A stretch of DNA of 64,000 bases from Liopterus haemorrhoidalis (GCA_963971575.1 OZ020616.1:2376924-2440923), one strand, 5' to 3'; positions 21,800 to 33,514 are shown, counted from the stretch's first letter. The notes: generated by a model from the sequence alone, not told the origin. Translations and numbers: made by a program.

Positions 21800-24700
21800 T
21801 AAATCAAAAACTATATCTCAAAAATGGTAAGAAATAGAGACTTAAGGTTTAAATCTTTAAAAAATTTAGTTTTACGATGTTTTTTCTGTAATATTTGGTC
21901 CGTAATGACCTAAAACTAATTGGTAAAGTTTTGATTTTATTTTGTAAATTTCAAAAATTCATATCTCAAAAAAGGTAAAAAATAGAGACTTGAGGTTTAA
22001 ATTTTTGGAATTCTCACACCTTGTTTTGTCTAGAAAAATATAATGTTTGGTCCGTAATGACCTAAAACTATTGAAAATTTTGATTTTTTTCTAATTTTAA
22101 AAATTCATATCTCAAAAAAGGTAAGAAATAGAGACTTGAGGTTTGAATTTTTGGAATTCTCACACCTTGGTTTGTCTAGAAAAATATAATGTTTGGTCCG
22201 TAATGACCTAAAACTATTAGGGAAAATTTTGATTTTTTTTGGAATTTTAAAAAATTCATATCTCATAAAAGGTAAGAAATAGAGACATGAGGTTTGAATT
22301 TTTGGAATTCTCACACCTTGTTTTGTCTAGAAAAATATAATGTTTGGTCCGTAATGACCTAAAACTATTGAAAATTTTGATTTTTTTCTAATTTTAAAAA
22401 TTCATATCTCAAAAAAGGTAAGAAATAGAGACTTGAGGTTTGAATTTTTGGAATTCTCACACCTTGGTTTGTCTAGAAAAATATAATGTTTGGTCCGTAA
22501 TGACCTAAAACTATTAGGGAAAATTTTGATTTTTTTTTGGAATTTAAAAAAATTCATATCTCAAAAAAGGTAAGAAATAGAGACTTGAGGTTTGAATTTT
22601 AGGAATTCTCACACCTTGTTTTGTCTAGAAAAATATAATGTTTGGTCCGTAATGACCTAAAACTATTGAAAATTTTGATTTTTTTCTAATTTTAAAAATT
22701 CATATCTCAAAAAAGGTAAGAAATAGAGACTTGAGGTTTGATTTTTTGGAATTCTCACACCTTGTTTTGTCTAGAAAAAATTAATGTTTGGTCCGTAATG
22801 ACCTAAAACTATTAGGGAAAATTTTCATTTTTTTTTTTGGAATTTAAAAAAATTCATATCTCAAAAAAGGTAAGAAATAGAGACTTGAGGTTTGAATTTT
22901 TGGAATTTTCACACCTTGTTTTGTCTAGAAAAATATAATGTTTGGTCCGTGATGACCTAAAACTATTAGGCAAAATTTTGATTTTTTTTTGGAATTTAAA
23001 AAAATTCATATCTCATAAAAGGTAAGAAATGGAGACTTGAGGTTTGAATTTTTGGAATTCTCACACCTTGTTTTGTCTAGAAAAATATAATGTTTGGTCC
23101 GTAATGACCTAAAACTATTGAGGAAAATTTTGAAACTTTTTGTAATTTTAAAAATTCATATCTCAAAAATGGTAAGAGGTAGAGAATTGAGGTTTGAATT
23201 TTTGGAATTCTCACACCTCGTTTTGTCTAGAAAAATATAATGTTTGGTCCGTAATGACCTAAAACTAGTGAAAATTTGTTTTTTTTGTAATTTTAAAAAT
23301 TCATATCTCAAAAAAGGTAAGAAATAGAGACTTGAGGTTTGAATTTTTGGAATTCCCACACCTTATTTTGTCTAGAAAAATATAATGTTTGGTCTGTAAT
23401 GACCTAAAACTATTAGGGAAAATTTTGATTTTAATGGAATTTTAAAAAATCTTATCTCAAAAAAGGTAAGAGATAGAGACTTGAAGTTTGAATTTTTGGA
23501 ATTCTCACACCTTATTTGTCTAAAAAAAATATAATGTTTGGTCCGTAATGACCTAAAACTATTAGGGAAAATTTTGTTTCTTTTTTTGGAATTTTAAAAA
23601 ATTCATATCTCATAAAAGGTAAGAAATAGAGACTTGAGGTTTGAATTTTTGGAATTCTCACACCTTGTTTTGTCTAGAAAAATATAATGTTTGGTCCGTA
23701 ATGACCTAAAAGTATTAGGGAAAATTTTGAAACTTTTTTTAATTTTAAAAATTCATATTTCAAAAAAGGTAAGAAATAGAGACTTGAGGTTTGAATTTTT
23801 GGAATTTTCACACCTTGTTTTGTCCAGAAAAATATAATGTTTGGTCCGTAATGACCTAAAACTATTAGGGAAAATTTTGATTTTTTTTTGGAATTTTAAA
23901 AAATTCATATCTTATAAAAGGTAAGAAATAGAGACTTGTGGTTTGAATTTTTGGAATTCTCACACCTTGTTTTGTCTAGAAAAATATAATGTTTGGTCCG
24001 TAATGACCTAAAACTATTGAAAATTTTGATTTTTTTCTAATTTTAAAAATTCATATCTCAAAAAAGGTAAGAAATAGAGACTTGAGGTTTGATTTTTTGG
24101 AATTCTCACACCTTGTTTTGTCTAGAAAAAATTAATGTTTGGTCCGTAATGACCTAAAACTATTAGGGAAAATTTTCATTTTTTTTTTTGGAATTTAAAA
24201 AAATTCATATCTCAAAAAAGGTAAGAAATAGAGACTTGAGGTTTGAATTTTTGGAATTTTCACACCTTGTTTTGTCTAGAAAAATATAATGTTTGGTCCG
24301 TGATGACCTAAAACTATTAGGCAAAATTTTGATTTTTTTTTGGAATTTAAAAAAATTCATATCTCATAAAAGGTAAGAAATGGAGACTTGAGGTTTGAAT
24401 TTTTGGAATTCTCACACCTTGTTTTGTCTAGAAAAATATAATGTTTGGTCCGTAATGACCTAAAACTATTGAGGAAAATTTTGAAACTTTTTGTAATTTT
24501 AAAAATTCATATCTCAAAAATGGTAAGAGGTAGAGAATTGAGGTTTGAATTTTTGGAATTCTCACACCTCGTTTTGTCTAGAAAAATATAATGTTTGGTC
24601 CGTAATGACCTAAAACTAGTGAAAATTTGTTTTTTTTGTAATTTTAAAAATTCATATCTCAAAAAAGGTAAGAAATAGAGACTTGAGGTTTGAATTTTTG

Positions 24701-27420
24701 GAATTCCCACACCTTATTTTGTCTAGAAAAATATAATGTTTGGTCTGTAATGACCTAAAACTATTAGGGAAAATTTTGATTTTAATGGAATTTTAAAAAA
24801 TCTTATCTCAAAAAAGGTAAGAGATAGAGACTTGAAGTTTGAATTTTTGGAATTCTCACACCTTATTTGTCTAAAAAAAATATAATGTTTGGTCCGTAAT
24901 GACCTAAAACTATTAGGGAAAATTTTGTTTCTTTTTTTGGAATTTTAAAAAATTCATATCTCATAAAAGGTAAGAAATAGAGACTTGAGGTTTGAATTTT
25001 TGGAATTCTCACACCTTGTTTTGTCTAGAAAAATATAATGTTTGGTCCGTAATGACCTAAAAGTATTAGGGAAAATTTTGAAACTTTTTTTAATTTTAAA
25101 AATTCATATTTCAAAAAAGGTAAGAAATAGAGACTTGAGGTTTGAATTTTTGGAATTTTCACACCTTGTTTTGTCCAGAAAAATATAATGTTTGGTCCGT
25201 AATGACCTAAAACTATTAGGGAAAATTTTGATTTTTTTTTGGAATTTTAAAAAATTCATATCTTATAAAAGGTAAGAAATAGAGACTTGTGGTTTGAATT
25301 TTTGGAATTCTCACACCTTGTTTTGTCTAGAAAAATATAATGTTTGGTCCGTAATGACCTAAAACTATTGAAAATTTTGATTTTTTTCTAATTTTAAAAA
25401 TTCATATCTCAAAAAAGGTAAGAAATAGAGACTTGAGGTTTGATTTTTTGGAATTCTCACACCTTGTTTTGTCTAGAAAAAATTAATGTTTGGTCCGTAA
25501 TGACCTAAAACTATTAGGGAAAATTTTCATTTTTTTTTTTGGAATTTAAAAAAATTCATATCTCAAAAAAGGTAAGAAATAGAGACTTGAGGTTTGAATT
25601 TTTGGAATTTTCACACCTTGTTTTGTCTAGAAAAATATAATGTTTGGTCCGTGATGACCTAAAACTATTAGGCAAAATTTTGATTTTTTTTTGGAATTTA
25701 AAAAAATTCATATCTCATAAAAGGTAAGAAATGGAGACTTGAGGTTTGAATTTTTGGAATTCTCACACCTTGTTTTGTCTAGAAAAATATAATGTTTGGT
25801 CCGTAATGACCTAAAACTATTGAGGAAAATTTTGAAACTTTTTGTAATTTTAAAAATTCATATCTCAAAAATGGTAAGAGGTAGAGAATTGAGGTTTGAA
25901 TTTTTGGAATTCTCACACCTCGTTTTGTCTAGAAAAATATAATGTTTGGTCCGTAATGACCTAAAACTAGTGAAAATTTGTTTTTTTTGTAATTTTAAAA
26001 ATTCATATCTCAAAAAAGGTAAGAAATAGAGACTTGAGGTTTGAATTTTTGGAATTCCCACACCTTATTTTGTCTAGAAAAATATAATGTTTGGTCTGTA
26101 ATGACCTAAAACTATTAGGGAAAATTTTGATTTTAATGGAATTTTAAAAAATCTTATCTCAAAAAAGGTAAGAGATAGAGACTTGAAGTTTGAATTTTTG
26201 GAATTCTCACACCTTATTTGTCTAAAAAAAATATAATGTTTGGTCCGTAATGACCTAAAACTATTAGGGAAAATTTTGTTTCTTTTTTTGGAATTTTAAA
26301 AAATTCATATCTCATAAAAGGTAAGAAATAGAGACTTGAGGTTTGAATTTTTGGAATTCTCACACCTTGTTTTGTCTAGAAAAATATAATGTTTGGTCCG
26401 TAATGACCTAAAAGTATTAGGGAAAATTTTGAAACTTTTTTTAATTTTAAAAATTCATATTTCAAAAAAGGTAAGAAATAGAGACTTGAGGTTTGAATTT
26501 TTGGAATTTTCACACCTTGTTTTGTCCAGAAAAATATAATGTTTGGTCCGTAATGACCTAAAACTATTAGGGAAAATTTTGATTTTTTTTTGGAATTTTA
26601 AAAAATTCATATCTTATAAAAGGTAAGAAATAGAGACTTGTGGTTTGAATTTTTGGAATTCTCACACCTTGTTTTGTCTAGAAAAATATAATGTTTGGTC
26701 CGTAATGACCTAAAACTATTAGGGAAAATTTTGAAACTTTTTGTAATTTTAAAAATTCATATCTCAAAAAAGGTAAGAAATAGAGACTTGAGGTTTAAAT
26801 TTTTCGAATTCTCACACCTTTTTTTGTCTAAAAAAATATAATGTTTGGTCCGTAATGACCTAAAACTATTAGGGAAAATTTTGAAACTTTTTGTAATTTT
26901 AAAAATTCATATCTCAAAAAAGGTAAGAAATAGAGACTTGAGGTTTGAATTTTTGGAATTCTCACACCTTGTTTTGTCTAAAAAAATATAATATTTGGTC
27001 CGTAATGACCTAAAACTAATTGGTAAAATTTTGATTTTATTTTGTAAATTTCAAAAATTCATATCTCAAAAATGGTAAGAGATAGAGACTTGAAGTTTGA
27101 ATTTTTGGAATTATTACACCTTGTTTTGTGTACAAAAAATTAATGTTTGGTCCGTAATGACCTAAAACTATTGAAAATTTAGATTTTTTTGTAATTTTAA
27201 AAATTCATATCCCAAAAAAGGTAAGAAATAGAGACTTGAGGTTTGAATTTTTAGAATTCTCACACCTTGTTTTGTCTAGAAAAATATAATGTTTGGTCCG
27301 TAATGACCTAAAACTATTGAAAATTTTGATATTTTGTAATTTTAAAAATTCATATCTCAAAAAAGGTAAGACATAGAGATTTGAGGTTTGAATTTTTTGA
27401 ATTCTCACACCTTGTTTTGT
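21800..27420 (+). repeat. Satellite array, about 150-bp monomer, about 37 copies
   Basis: Every monomer contains 'ggtaagaaatagagacttga', 'ggaattctcacacctt', 'gtctagaaaaatataatg' and 'tttggtccgtaatgacct' or close variants. Start-to-start spacings are 145-155 bp, near one nucleosome repeat. 'ggtccgtaatgacc' contains an inverted GGTC/GACC. Monomers at the edges are more diverged. The recurring 67-codon minus-strand frames arise from the repeat and are not genes. Confidence 0.95.
22660..26714 (+). repeat. Higher-order repeat, 1,351 bp (9 monomers), three copies
   Basis: Landmarks recur exactly 1,351 bp apart: for example the monomer with 'ggtaagaggtagagaattga' (beginning near 23,156, 24,507 and 25,858) and the one with 'gtctagaaaaaattaatg'. 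I saw no differences between the three blocks by eye, while monomers within a block differ from each other. Similarity to the next block breaks at about 26,714. Confidence 0.9.
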
Positions 27421-27434
27421 TAATATATATTACT

Positions 27435-27715
27435 ATATTTAGTAACTACACATTTCAATATTGCCATCTAGTGGTCGTTTGTAAAAACATAAAAGGTAAC
27501 CCTCGTATTTGGATATTAATTTTGCTTGTGTGAGCACTGTTCTTCCACACTGGGGAGTAGTACTCTGCTGTGGAATACAAGAGAGAGACTGCAGATGTTT
27601 TCAGGGTATCTGCACGACGTACCTGCTTGTGGATTAAATTATTTCTGGTTTTAAGTTTCGTGGTCGATCTAGTGGCCGTTTGTAAAAACATTAAAGGTAA
27701 CCCTCTTATTTGTGG
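27435..27715 (-). pseudogene. Reverse transcriptase fragment bracketed by two mariner termini
   Basis: The minus strand (about 27,655 to 27,512) reads TKLKTRNNLIHKQVRRADTL then KTSAVSLLYSTAEYYSPVWK and NSAHTSKINIQ. This is a well-known conserved stretch after the RT domain in insect non-LTR elements (TLrTSAlaLvYStAEYcaPVW). On each side lies the same M4-type mariner end in the same orientation, 'gtttgtaaaaacataaaagg' with 'taaccctcgta' at 27,477 and a diverged copy at 27,680. Both are fragments. Confidence 0.75.
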
Positions 27716-28136
27716 TAGGACTAGGTATTTAGTTAAATATATAGTGTAAATCTTATAAAATTACCTTGTAACAGGAGTAGAGAACATAGGATATTAAAGA
27801 AGAAGGTAAAACATCCGGAAAATTACAGTGCAACTCTCACCACGCATTAATTATTTTTTAATTAACTACTTACGTAATCCAAGATGATGAAGGATTTAAA
27901 GAGCTCTCAGGCATCTCTTCTAGGCAGCGTACAGCATCGTTCGTCTGGAAAATTAAACACAAAATTACAAAATCACAAAATCACAATACTGAAAATCGTG
28001 CATTTGACACTGTACAATCTAGTTTTTACTCTAGCTACTCGTGTCTCAAAAGAATAAAAATAAAATTGACGTGAATTGTGAATGTTTACACATTTCAGCA
28101 TTTCGTAACTGAAAGATATTTTTAATGAATTAATTT
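27716..28136. other. No recognisable feature
   Basis: AT-rich sequence, no domain recognised. Confidence 0.4.
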
Positions 28137-28330
28137 TTAGAGTTTGTAGGTATAACCACCAGAAAACACTTATAACGTCACTCATGTGTCTGTCTGTGTG
28201 TCTGTAGAAATTGTAGCCAAACGGCTGAACATAGAAAGTTGAAATTTGGTATATTTGTAAAACTATTTTACCCACATATAAGAAAAATATAGAGAGTTCA
28301 AAAAACCATATCGGGGGATGAATACAAATA
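28137..28330 (+). mobile_element. Family A 5' fragment, next to a worn M1 mariner end
   Basis: 'agagtttgtaggtataacca', a short GTCT tract and 'attgtagccaaacggctgaa' identify the family A 5' end, which stops near 28,330. At 28,353 'ggccgtcaagtatgaaattt' resembles the left terminus of the M1 mariner. Confidence 0.65.
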
Positions 28331-28579
28331 AATATATATGTAATGAAAAAATAAAGGCCGTCAAGTATGAAATTTGTAGTTAATTTAGGTAATTTTTGGG
28401 CACAGAATCCAAAATAGCCGTCAGATTTGGTCTATCAGATCTAGTTTTTGAGATAGCGTATCTCTTCGCCTCTTTTACAATAAAATATCTTATTTCTTAA
28501 CTCGTGTATTTTTCACGTTATTACTGTTACTATTTGCTCCAACTGCCAGTTACAAACACAAAAGAGATAAAGTAAGGTA

Positions 28580-29495
28580 CAAGGTGTCTCAAAAGAAATT
28601 TTATATTTATTTAGCTTACTGCGTGAACGCAACGTATCCGAGGGGCGCGGGGGTTATGTCAATCGGTAGCCTGGCTCTTGGGAATTTGGTCGCTATGGAG
28701 CGTTTCTCGGGAGCAAACCGCGCGTTATGCGTGCGAGAGTTTTACAAAAACGGTGATTCGGCGACTGTAGCGCGTAGAAAATTCTGCAGTATTCGAGGTT
28801 TTCGCCACTTAAATGATGCGCCAAGCATTCCTCTCATTCCACATTGGGTTAAAAAGTTTGAAGAGACTGGTACAACGCTGGATAAATCAAAATCCGGGCG
28901 ACCTAGGTCATCAAGAACGGTAGAAAACGTGGAGAATGTTAATCAGTCTGTTCGTGACGACCCGAACCTTTCAATTCGGAAGCGCGCAAGTGCTTTAAAT
29001 GTGCATAGATCATCATTACATCGCATTATGCACAAAGACCTAAAGCTGCACCCCTACAAAATTCAATTGGTTCAAGAATTAAAGCCCCAAGATGCCAGTC
29101 AGAGGCTTAATGTCGTAAATCAGGTGATTGAGCGATTTTCAACGTTTACCAACATTTTGGATTTCGGATGAAGCTCATTTTCATCTTTTTCCTATAGGGT
29201 TATCTTAAATCTAAAGTTTACGCCAATAAACCGACTTCACTGGCGCATTTGAAAGAAAATATCCGTCACGAAATGGCAGCCATCCCTGAGTCCACCTGCC
29301 GAGACGTCATAAGTAATTTTACTGTTCGATTAAATGAGTGCCGAGAACGCGAGGGTCTACATTTAGACGATATTATTTTTAAGAAATAAATCCCCAAAAA
29401 GTGTATTTTAATAATTAATAAACAGTTTTTCTATATACGGCTTACTTTTTTTTTAATCGATCCACTAAATATAAAATTTCTTTTGAGACACCTTG
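28580..29495 (+). mobile_element. DD41D transposon, copy 2, internally deleted, 916 bp
   Basis: It has the same ends as the 6,292 copy, flanked by TA (28,578-28,579 and 29,496-29,497). About 390 bp are missing at about 29,188, which removes the first and second catalytic Asp. The rest is nearly identical to copy 1. Confidence 0.95.
28594..29393 (+). pseudogene. DD41D transposase, intact N-terminus, catalytic core deleted
   Basis: The frame from about 28,594 runs 195 codons: the first helix-turn-helix with ALCVREFYKNGDSATVARRK, the GRP linker (KSKSGRPRSSRT), the second helix-turn-helix and KIQLVQELKPQDASQRL. It then shifts frame at LDFG, where a G is added relative to copy 1. After the deletion only the C-terminal part, from about GYLKSKVYANKPTSLAHLKE to DDIIFKK, remains. 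It shows what the N-terminus, broken in the 6.3 kb copy, should look like. Confidence 0.85.
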
Positions 29496-29559
29496 TATTT
29501 ATTTCATAAAGTAGATAAATATACATTAATCACTTATAACGTAAAAATTTTCTTTTCTA

Positions 29560-30430
29560 CGACTTTTTAGCATGGAGTTTACCAGAAAAGTCTTTCTGAA
29601 GACTCCAACAGTAGTAGGCTATCATGTGGCTATCTTATCTTCCTTGATATCTATCTTCCATAGTTTTATGTCCTGATGAAATCTTTCCCCCGGTTCTTCA
29701 CTAAAATCACCTAGGTTTTCTGGTAAGTGGTCATAATACAACCGAGAATATTAAAGTTGGAAAGCATATTTTCCACTAATTCTCTGCCTTATGATTTCCA
29801 AGAAAATTTTGTACTACTTAAATAAATGAACACCAAGAATTAGATTCAATCTCGTTCATTGATGTGGTTGGATTGTGGATCTTCAGTAGGTTGCCTTATC
29901 TGAGGACCATCAAATATTCTGGCTTTCAGTTTTTCAGAGTTAACCCAGGAAATTTACGTGTCAAGTAGCCTACACAAAGTCCATCTCGATTTAAAGCCTT
30001 CAAAAATTGCTACATAAGCCTAAACTTGATATGCAAGGGTGGAAATATAATTTTCTCTCTCGCAACCAAAGGTTCGTTGACGTTTTGTTTTTCTTGAATT
30101 ATGACATTTTGTAATGGAAATCACCCAATTTCTGCTAACCTAGTGCTGATCCTTAGCTCTGCTGTCCCAAAGACATAAAAAACAAGGATATTTTGAATAT
30201 CTACTTTGCTGTCCAAGGAGGAAGTTTACCGTTTTTAGATAAAAAAAACTAAAATCAATTAGTCTGTCTCTCTCAAAAAGTCGAGCTGCTACGAAAAAGT
30301 CAGGTATTTTTGGAATCAACACATCAAAAATATCCAAAATCAGTTCTTACTTTTCCGGTACCAAGACAAAAAAATTATTTTGTTCGGCAGTGTTATCATC
30401 ATGTCTCGCGATAAATTATCTACTTCAGTA
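29560..30430 (-). pseudogene. Decayed member of a multicopy arthropod protein family of unknown function
   Basis: Conceptual minus-strand translation across stops and frame changes gives, in order: IPDFFVAARLFERDRLIDFS, LLGQQSRYSKYPCFLCLWDS RAKDQH, REKIIFPPLHIKFRLM, FLKALNRDGLCVGYLTRKFP, then FLGNHKAENW, YYDHLPENLGDFSEEPGERF HQDIK and a final Tyr-Cys-Trp region. I recognise this pattern (PCFLCxWDSRA, PPLHIKLGLMKQF, FPENLGxxSEExGERFHQDI, ADYCW) as an abundant uncharacterised arthropod family, often in transposon-rich DNA. I do not know its function. The first portion, with the HDDNTAEQNNFF region, appears shortened. Confidence 0.65.
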
Positions 30431-30459
30431 ACTCTTCAACAGTGTTTAATAATTCTTGC

Positions 30460-30990
30460 ACGTCCAAGGAATTAAAATTTTATCAAGTTCGTAAATATTC
30501 ATAATGTACAATACTTAAAACTTCAAACTATCGATTACATTGAAGCTTAAATCCTCGTTTCAATTTTAATACTTCTCACTTTACCAACAAGTTTCTCTAT
30601 TTTTATTGTCTGTGTCTGACACTGCAATCGATAAGGAATTTCATGATATATCCCACTGCATCCCATTTGTTTGCATACGATATAGCAATGATAGGATGTG
30701 AACAATAAATTTCTATTATATGTAGGCACATTTCCAAACAAACAAATATAAAAAACACGTATGTGGTATGTGAAACAAAATGATTGTACAGCTACTGTAT
30801 ATAGCAAACGTGTGAGAAGGAATGAAAGTATACAGAGGGAATTGTTTTTTGCAACAAAGATCAGAAATGTTTATAAAAAATAATATAAAACGAATATGTT
30901 TCGTTTGTATTTTGTTTATTCTTTAAAAGTATTTTTTGTTTAGATATTGAAAAACAAATAGCAGAAACAAAAATAAATTACTAGCTACGG
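30460..30990. other. No recognisable feature
   Basis: AT-rich. An 86-codon minus-strand frame (30,807-30,547) has no domain I recognise. Confidence 0.4.
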
Positions 30991-31128
30991 AAATGGATTT
31001 TTGGCGAAGGAGCTGTAGAAAATCAAAACTGGACAATATAAGAAATGAAACAATTAGAAAAACAGCCAAAATACAACAAAATATAATTGACACGATCGAA
31101 ACCAACCATTTAAATATTTTTGTAGCTG
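30991..31128 (+). pseudogene. Non-LTR retrotransposon ORF fragment, split by family C MITE
   Basis: The frame reads MDFWRRSCRKSKLDNIRNET and continues IRKTAKIQQNIIDTIETNHL. MDFWRRSaRxSrlxkiRNexIR is a familiar motif after the RT domain of insect non-LTR elements. Removing the family C insertion and one TG lets the frame continue beyond 32,616 as VIIGKFINNAQ, before a mariner end interrupts it. Confidence 0.65.
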
Positions 31129-32615
31129 CCCAGCAAACATTTTTATACGGGCCATTACTGTTGAAGCACATACTCCCTGACATTGAAAGTAATGGGCCAG
31201 TACCCCGGTGTCCCCGTGGCCGTTAGCTGGCTCATTGGTTTATCAATTGCCGGCCCAGCAGCGGTAAAGTGCAAAATAATCTCATTATGTATCATTTTCA
31301 TTCTGGTGTTGGAAGCGTGGAAAAAGAAATTCAACCAATAGGATCGCTCTATTAAAAAAAAAAACCGTACCATGGTGTCGTAGGCGCGGTGTTACAAGCG
31401 CGGTGTTACAAGCGCGGTGTCGCAAGTTCAGAAATGTCAACTCTAACGCTGGCCACACCGTCGAAACCATAGAAACAAATATATTTTTTCGGAATGGTGA
31501 GTTGTTTAGCGAGACACTTATATTAATTTCCTAAAAAAAAAATTAAAAAAACGTAAGTCGATGTAGCGAAATAGCGACTTTTACAATGTTCGGCAGTCAT
31601 AAAGTTTATTATTATGGATTCGGTTTCAAATATCTGGTCTGCAGAAATGTCATGGAGTGGGTATACTAGTAATACACCCCCAAGCAGGGGTCAACAGAAT
31701 CTTCATTCTAAACTGTGATGTCAAGTAAAAAAGATTGTGTATTAAATTCTTTTCTTGTAATTGAAGTAACTGTCTGTGTTATTTGTGTCTCATTTCTTGC
31801 AACAAGTTAAAATAATTTCCCTGTTGCCTTCTGTTTCTATGTATATATAGGACGTACCCAGCATCGCTTTTCTTCATATCGCAATAAGTCTAAATATACA
31901 TAAAAAGAGTTAGACGTCTCCTTCGATTTGACGACATATTTAATGAAATTGAATAACCGTTTACTCCAAACACTTGTATAAACTTTTAGGTTAGATTTGG
32001 GTTAGATACAAATGTTGTCAAACCCGAAAACGCGCACTTATCACGCCTCCAAACCCACCATGAAATTCGAACTTATAAATATAACACCACGCCTCTCACC
32101 CCGGTCGCGTTTGACACTACCATGAAAATGATGCATTAGTTGCAAGATTTATTTCTGAAGGACCAGTGCTTATATTATACCCACTCTCTAGTATTTCAAA
32201 TGTAACATATGTATATTTACCTTATACTTACCCAGTATTAAAATAAATTAATGGTTAGGTTCAAAATAAATACTCATTTGGCCATTTCACCATCGTTGAA
32301 TAAATTTATTCAACGTAAGTTGACAATATCGCATCGGTTTTAAACTATTAATGAAGAAATTAACGTTGCTGTCAATAGAATGATATTGTCAACTTACGTT
32401 GAATAAATTTATTCAACGATGGTGAAACAAAAGTAAAATGTAACATATTATCAAAAATAAGGTGTGCTCATAAAATGCTGGTAAAGTACTTCGTATAGGA
32501 GGAGTGCGAAATACAAATGTGAAGTACATTATTAATACTGGCATTGCACAAACTTTTAGTGCCAGCAATTTACCAACAGAAAAAGCAGTTTGTCGATGGT
32601 TGAATGTTTGCTGGG
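31129..32615. mobile_element. Family C MITE, copy 2, carrying two further insertions
   Basis: It has the same 'cccagcaaacat' and 'atgtttgctggg' ends as the 12,899 copy, flanked by TG on both sides. Compared with copy 1, about 860 bp are added between 31,283 and 32,140, with 'atcattttcat' and its inverse at the junctions. About 270 bp are added near 32,180-32,460, containing a hairpin element. Confidence 0.75.
32285..32427. repeat. Perfect 45-bp inverted repeat (hairpin element)
   Basis: Arms 32,285-32,329 and 32,383-32,427 are exact reverse complements separated by 53 bp. Each arm itself contains the perfect 20-bp palindrome 'gttgaataaatttattcaac'. It lies inside extra sequence within the second family C copy. 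Confidence 0.85.
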
Positions 32616-32629
32616 TGTTATCATTGGCA

Positions 32630-33509
32630 AATTCATAAATAATGCACAGGATTTTTTTTTAATGTTTATTTTTATTACAGTATTTCTTTACAGTCCTTCA
32701 ATATGCTTGTCAATAACCGAGTCCCAACGTTTGGGAAGCTTTAGTATTCCATCCAAGACACAATTTCTTTTCATCTGTTGATTGGCACGGGTAACGGCAA
32801 CATTAAGCTTTTCCAAAGACCAATAACGAAGTCCACGCATAGGTTTTTTCAGCTTTGGGAATAAGTCGAAGTCTGGTGGACTGATGTCCGGACTGTAGGG
32901 AGTATGAGGTAACACTTCCCAACTATATTCACGCAGTTTTTCAGTTACGACATTTCCGATATGACGGCGAGCGTTTTCATGGAGAATAGCCCAACCTCGA
33001 ACAACTCAGGTCGGGTTTTGTGCATTTTTCTGCGCAATTTTTGCCTAAAGTCACGATAAAAAACCGCTGTGATACTTGTTCCATATGGAACTCTGTTTGC
33101 CATGATGGTTTGTTGGTAATCATAAGCAAAAACTATCATTTGTTAGACCTTTGATTGAATTCACACGACCACCACGAAAATGATTAATCCATAGAGAAAT
33201 TGTACTACGATCCACTGTTAAGTTACTGCATATTTCGCTTAAGGCTCTGTGAATTTCTGTCGGGTTTTTGCCACGTAAAGTTTCGATCTTAATGTACGAT
33301 CTCCGAACATCAATAGTGACAATACCCTAGACTACTGCAGGCTCCATTTCTAGTTCGAGTTTGTTAAAAACAAAGTACATTATAAATGAAAACAAAACAC
33401 AGGCTTCTTCCTCGAGCCTTCAATTAGAATTGACATAATTGTTACTGTTGTTGCGTCATGCAACCCGCAGTGTTGCCAACCTGTGCATTATTTATTAAAT
33501 AACCCTCGT
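32630..33509 (-). mobile_element. DD34D mariner (lineage M3), internally deleted
   Basis: Near both ends are inverted copies of 'aaataatgcacagg'. The outer end at 33,509 reads 'tacgagggttatttaataaa' on the minus strand; the other outer end is worn. The transposase inside lacks its middle portion. Confidence 0.75.
32688..33360 (-). pseudogene. M3 mariner transposase, middle deleted, second catalytic Asp replaced
   Basis: Minus-strand order: N-terminal helix-turn-helix (DVRRSYIKIETLRGKNPTEI, then NLTVDRSTISLWINHFRGGR). An abrupt jump near 33,145 follows, then VFAYDYQQTIMANRVPYGTS and FYRDFRQKLRRKMHK. Next is the box normally written HDNARPH, which reads HENARRH here, reached by a frame change near 32,990. 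The third Asp is in ISPPDFDLF, 34 residues after that Glu, and the C-terminus is LPKRWDSVIDKHIEGL. The first catalytic Asp was in the deleted part. Inactive. Confidence 0.8.
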
Positions 33510-33514
33510 ATGTA

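Noticed and set aside
22105..27408. Recurring 67-codon frame beginning MGIPKIQTSSLYFL
   Set aside because: It follows the 1,351-bp satellite period exactly and has no start context or domain.
21800..27420. CRISPR-like array
   Set aside because: The whole 150-bp unit is repeated without unique spacers; it is a eukaryotic satellite.
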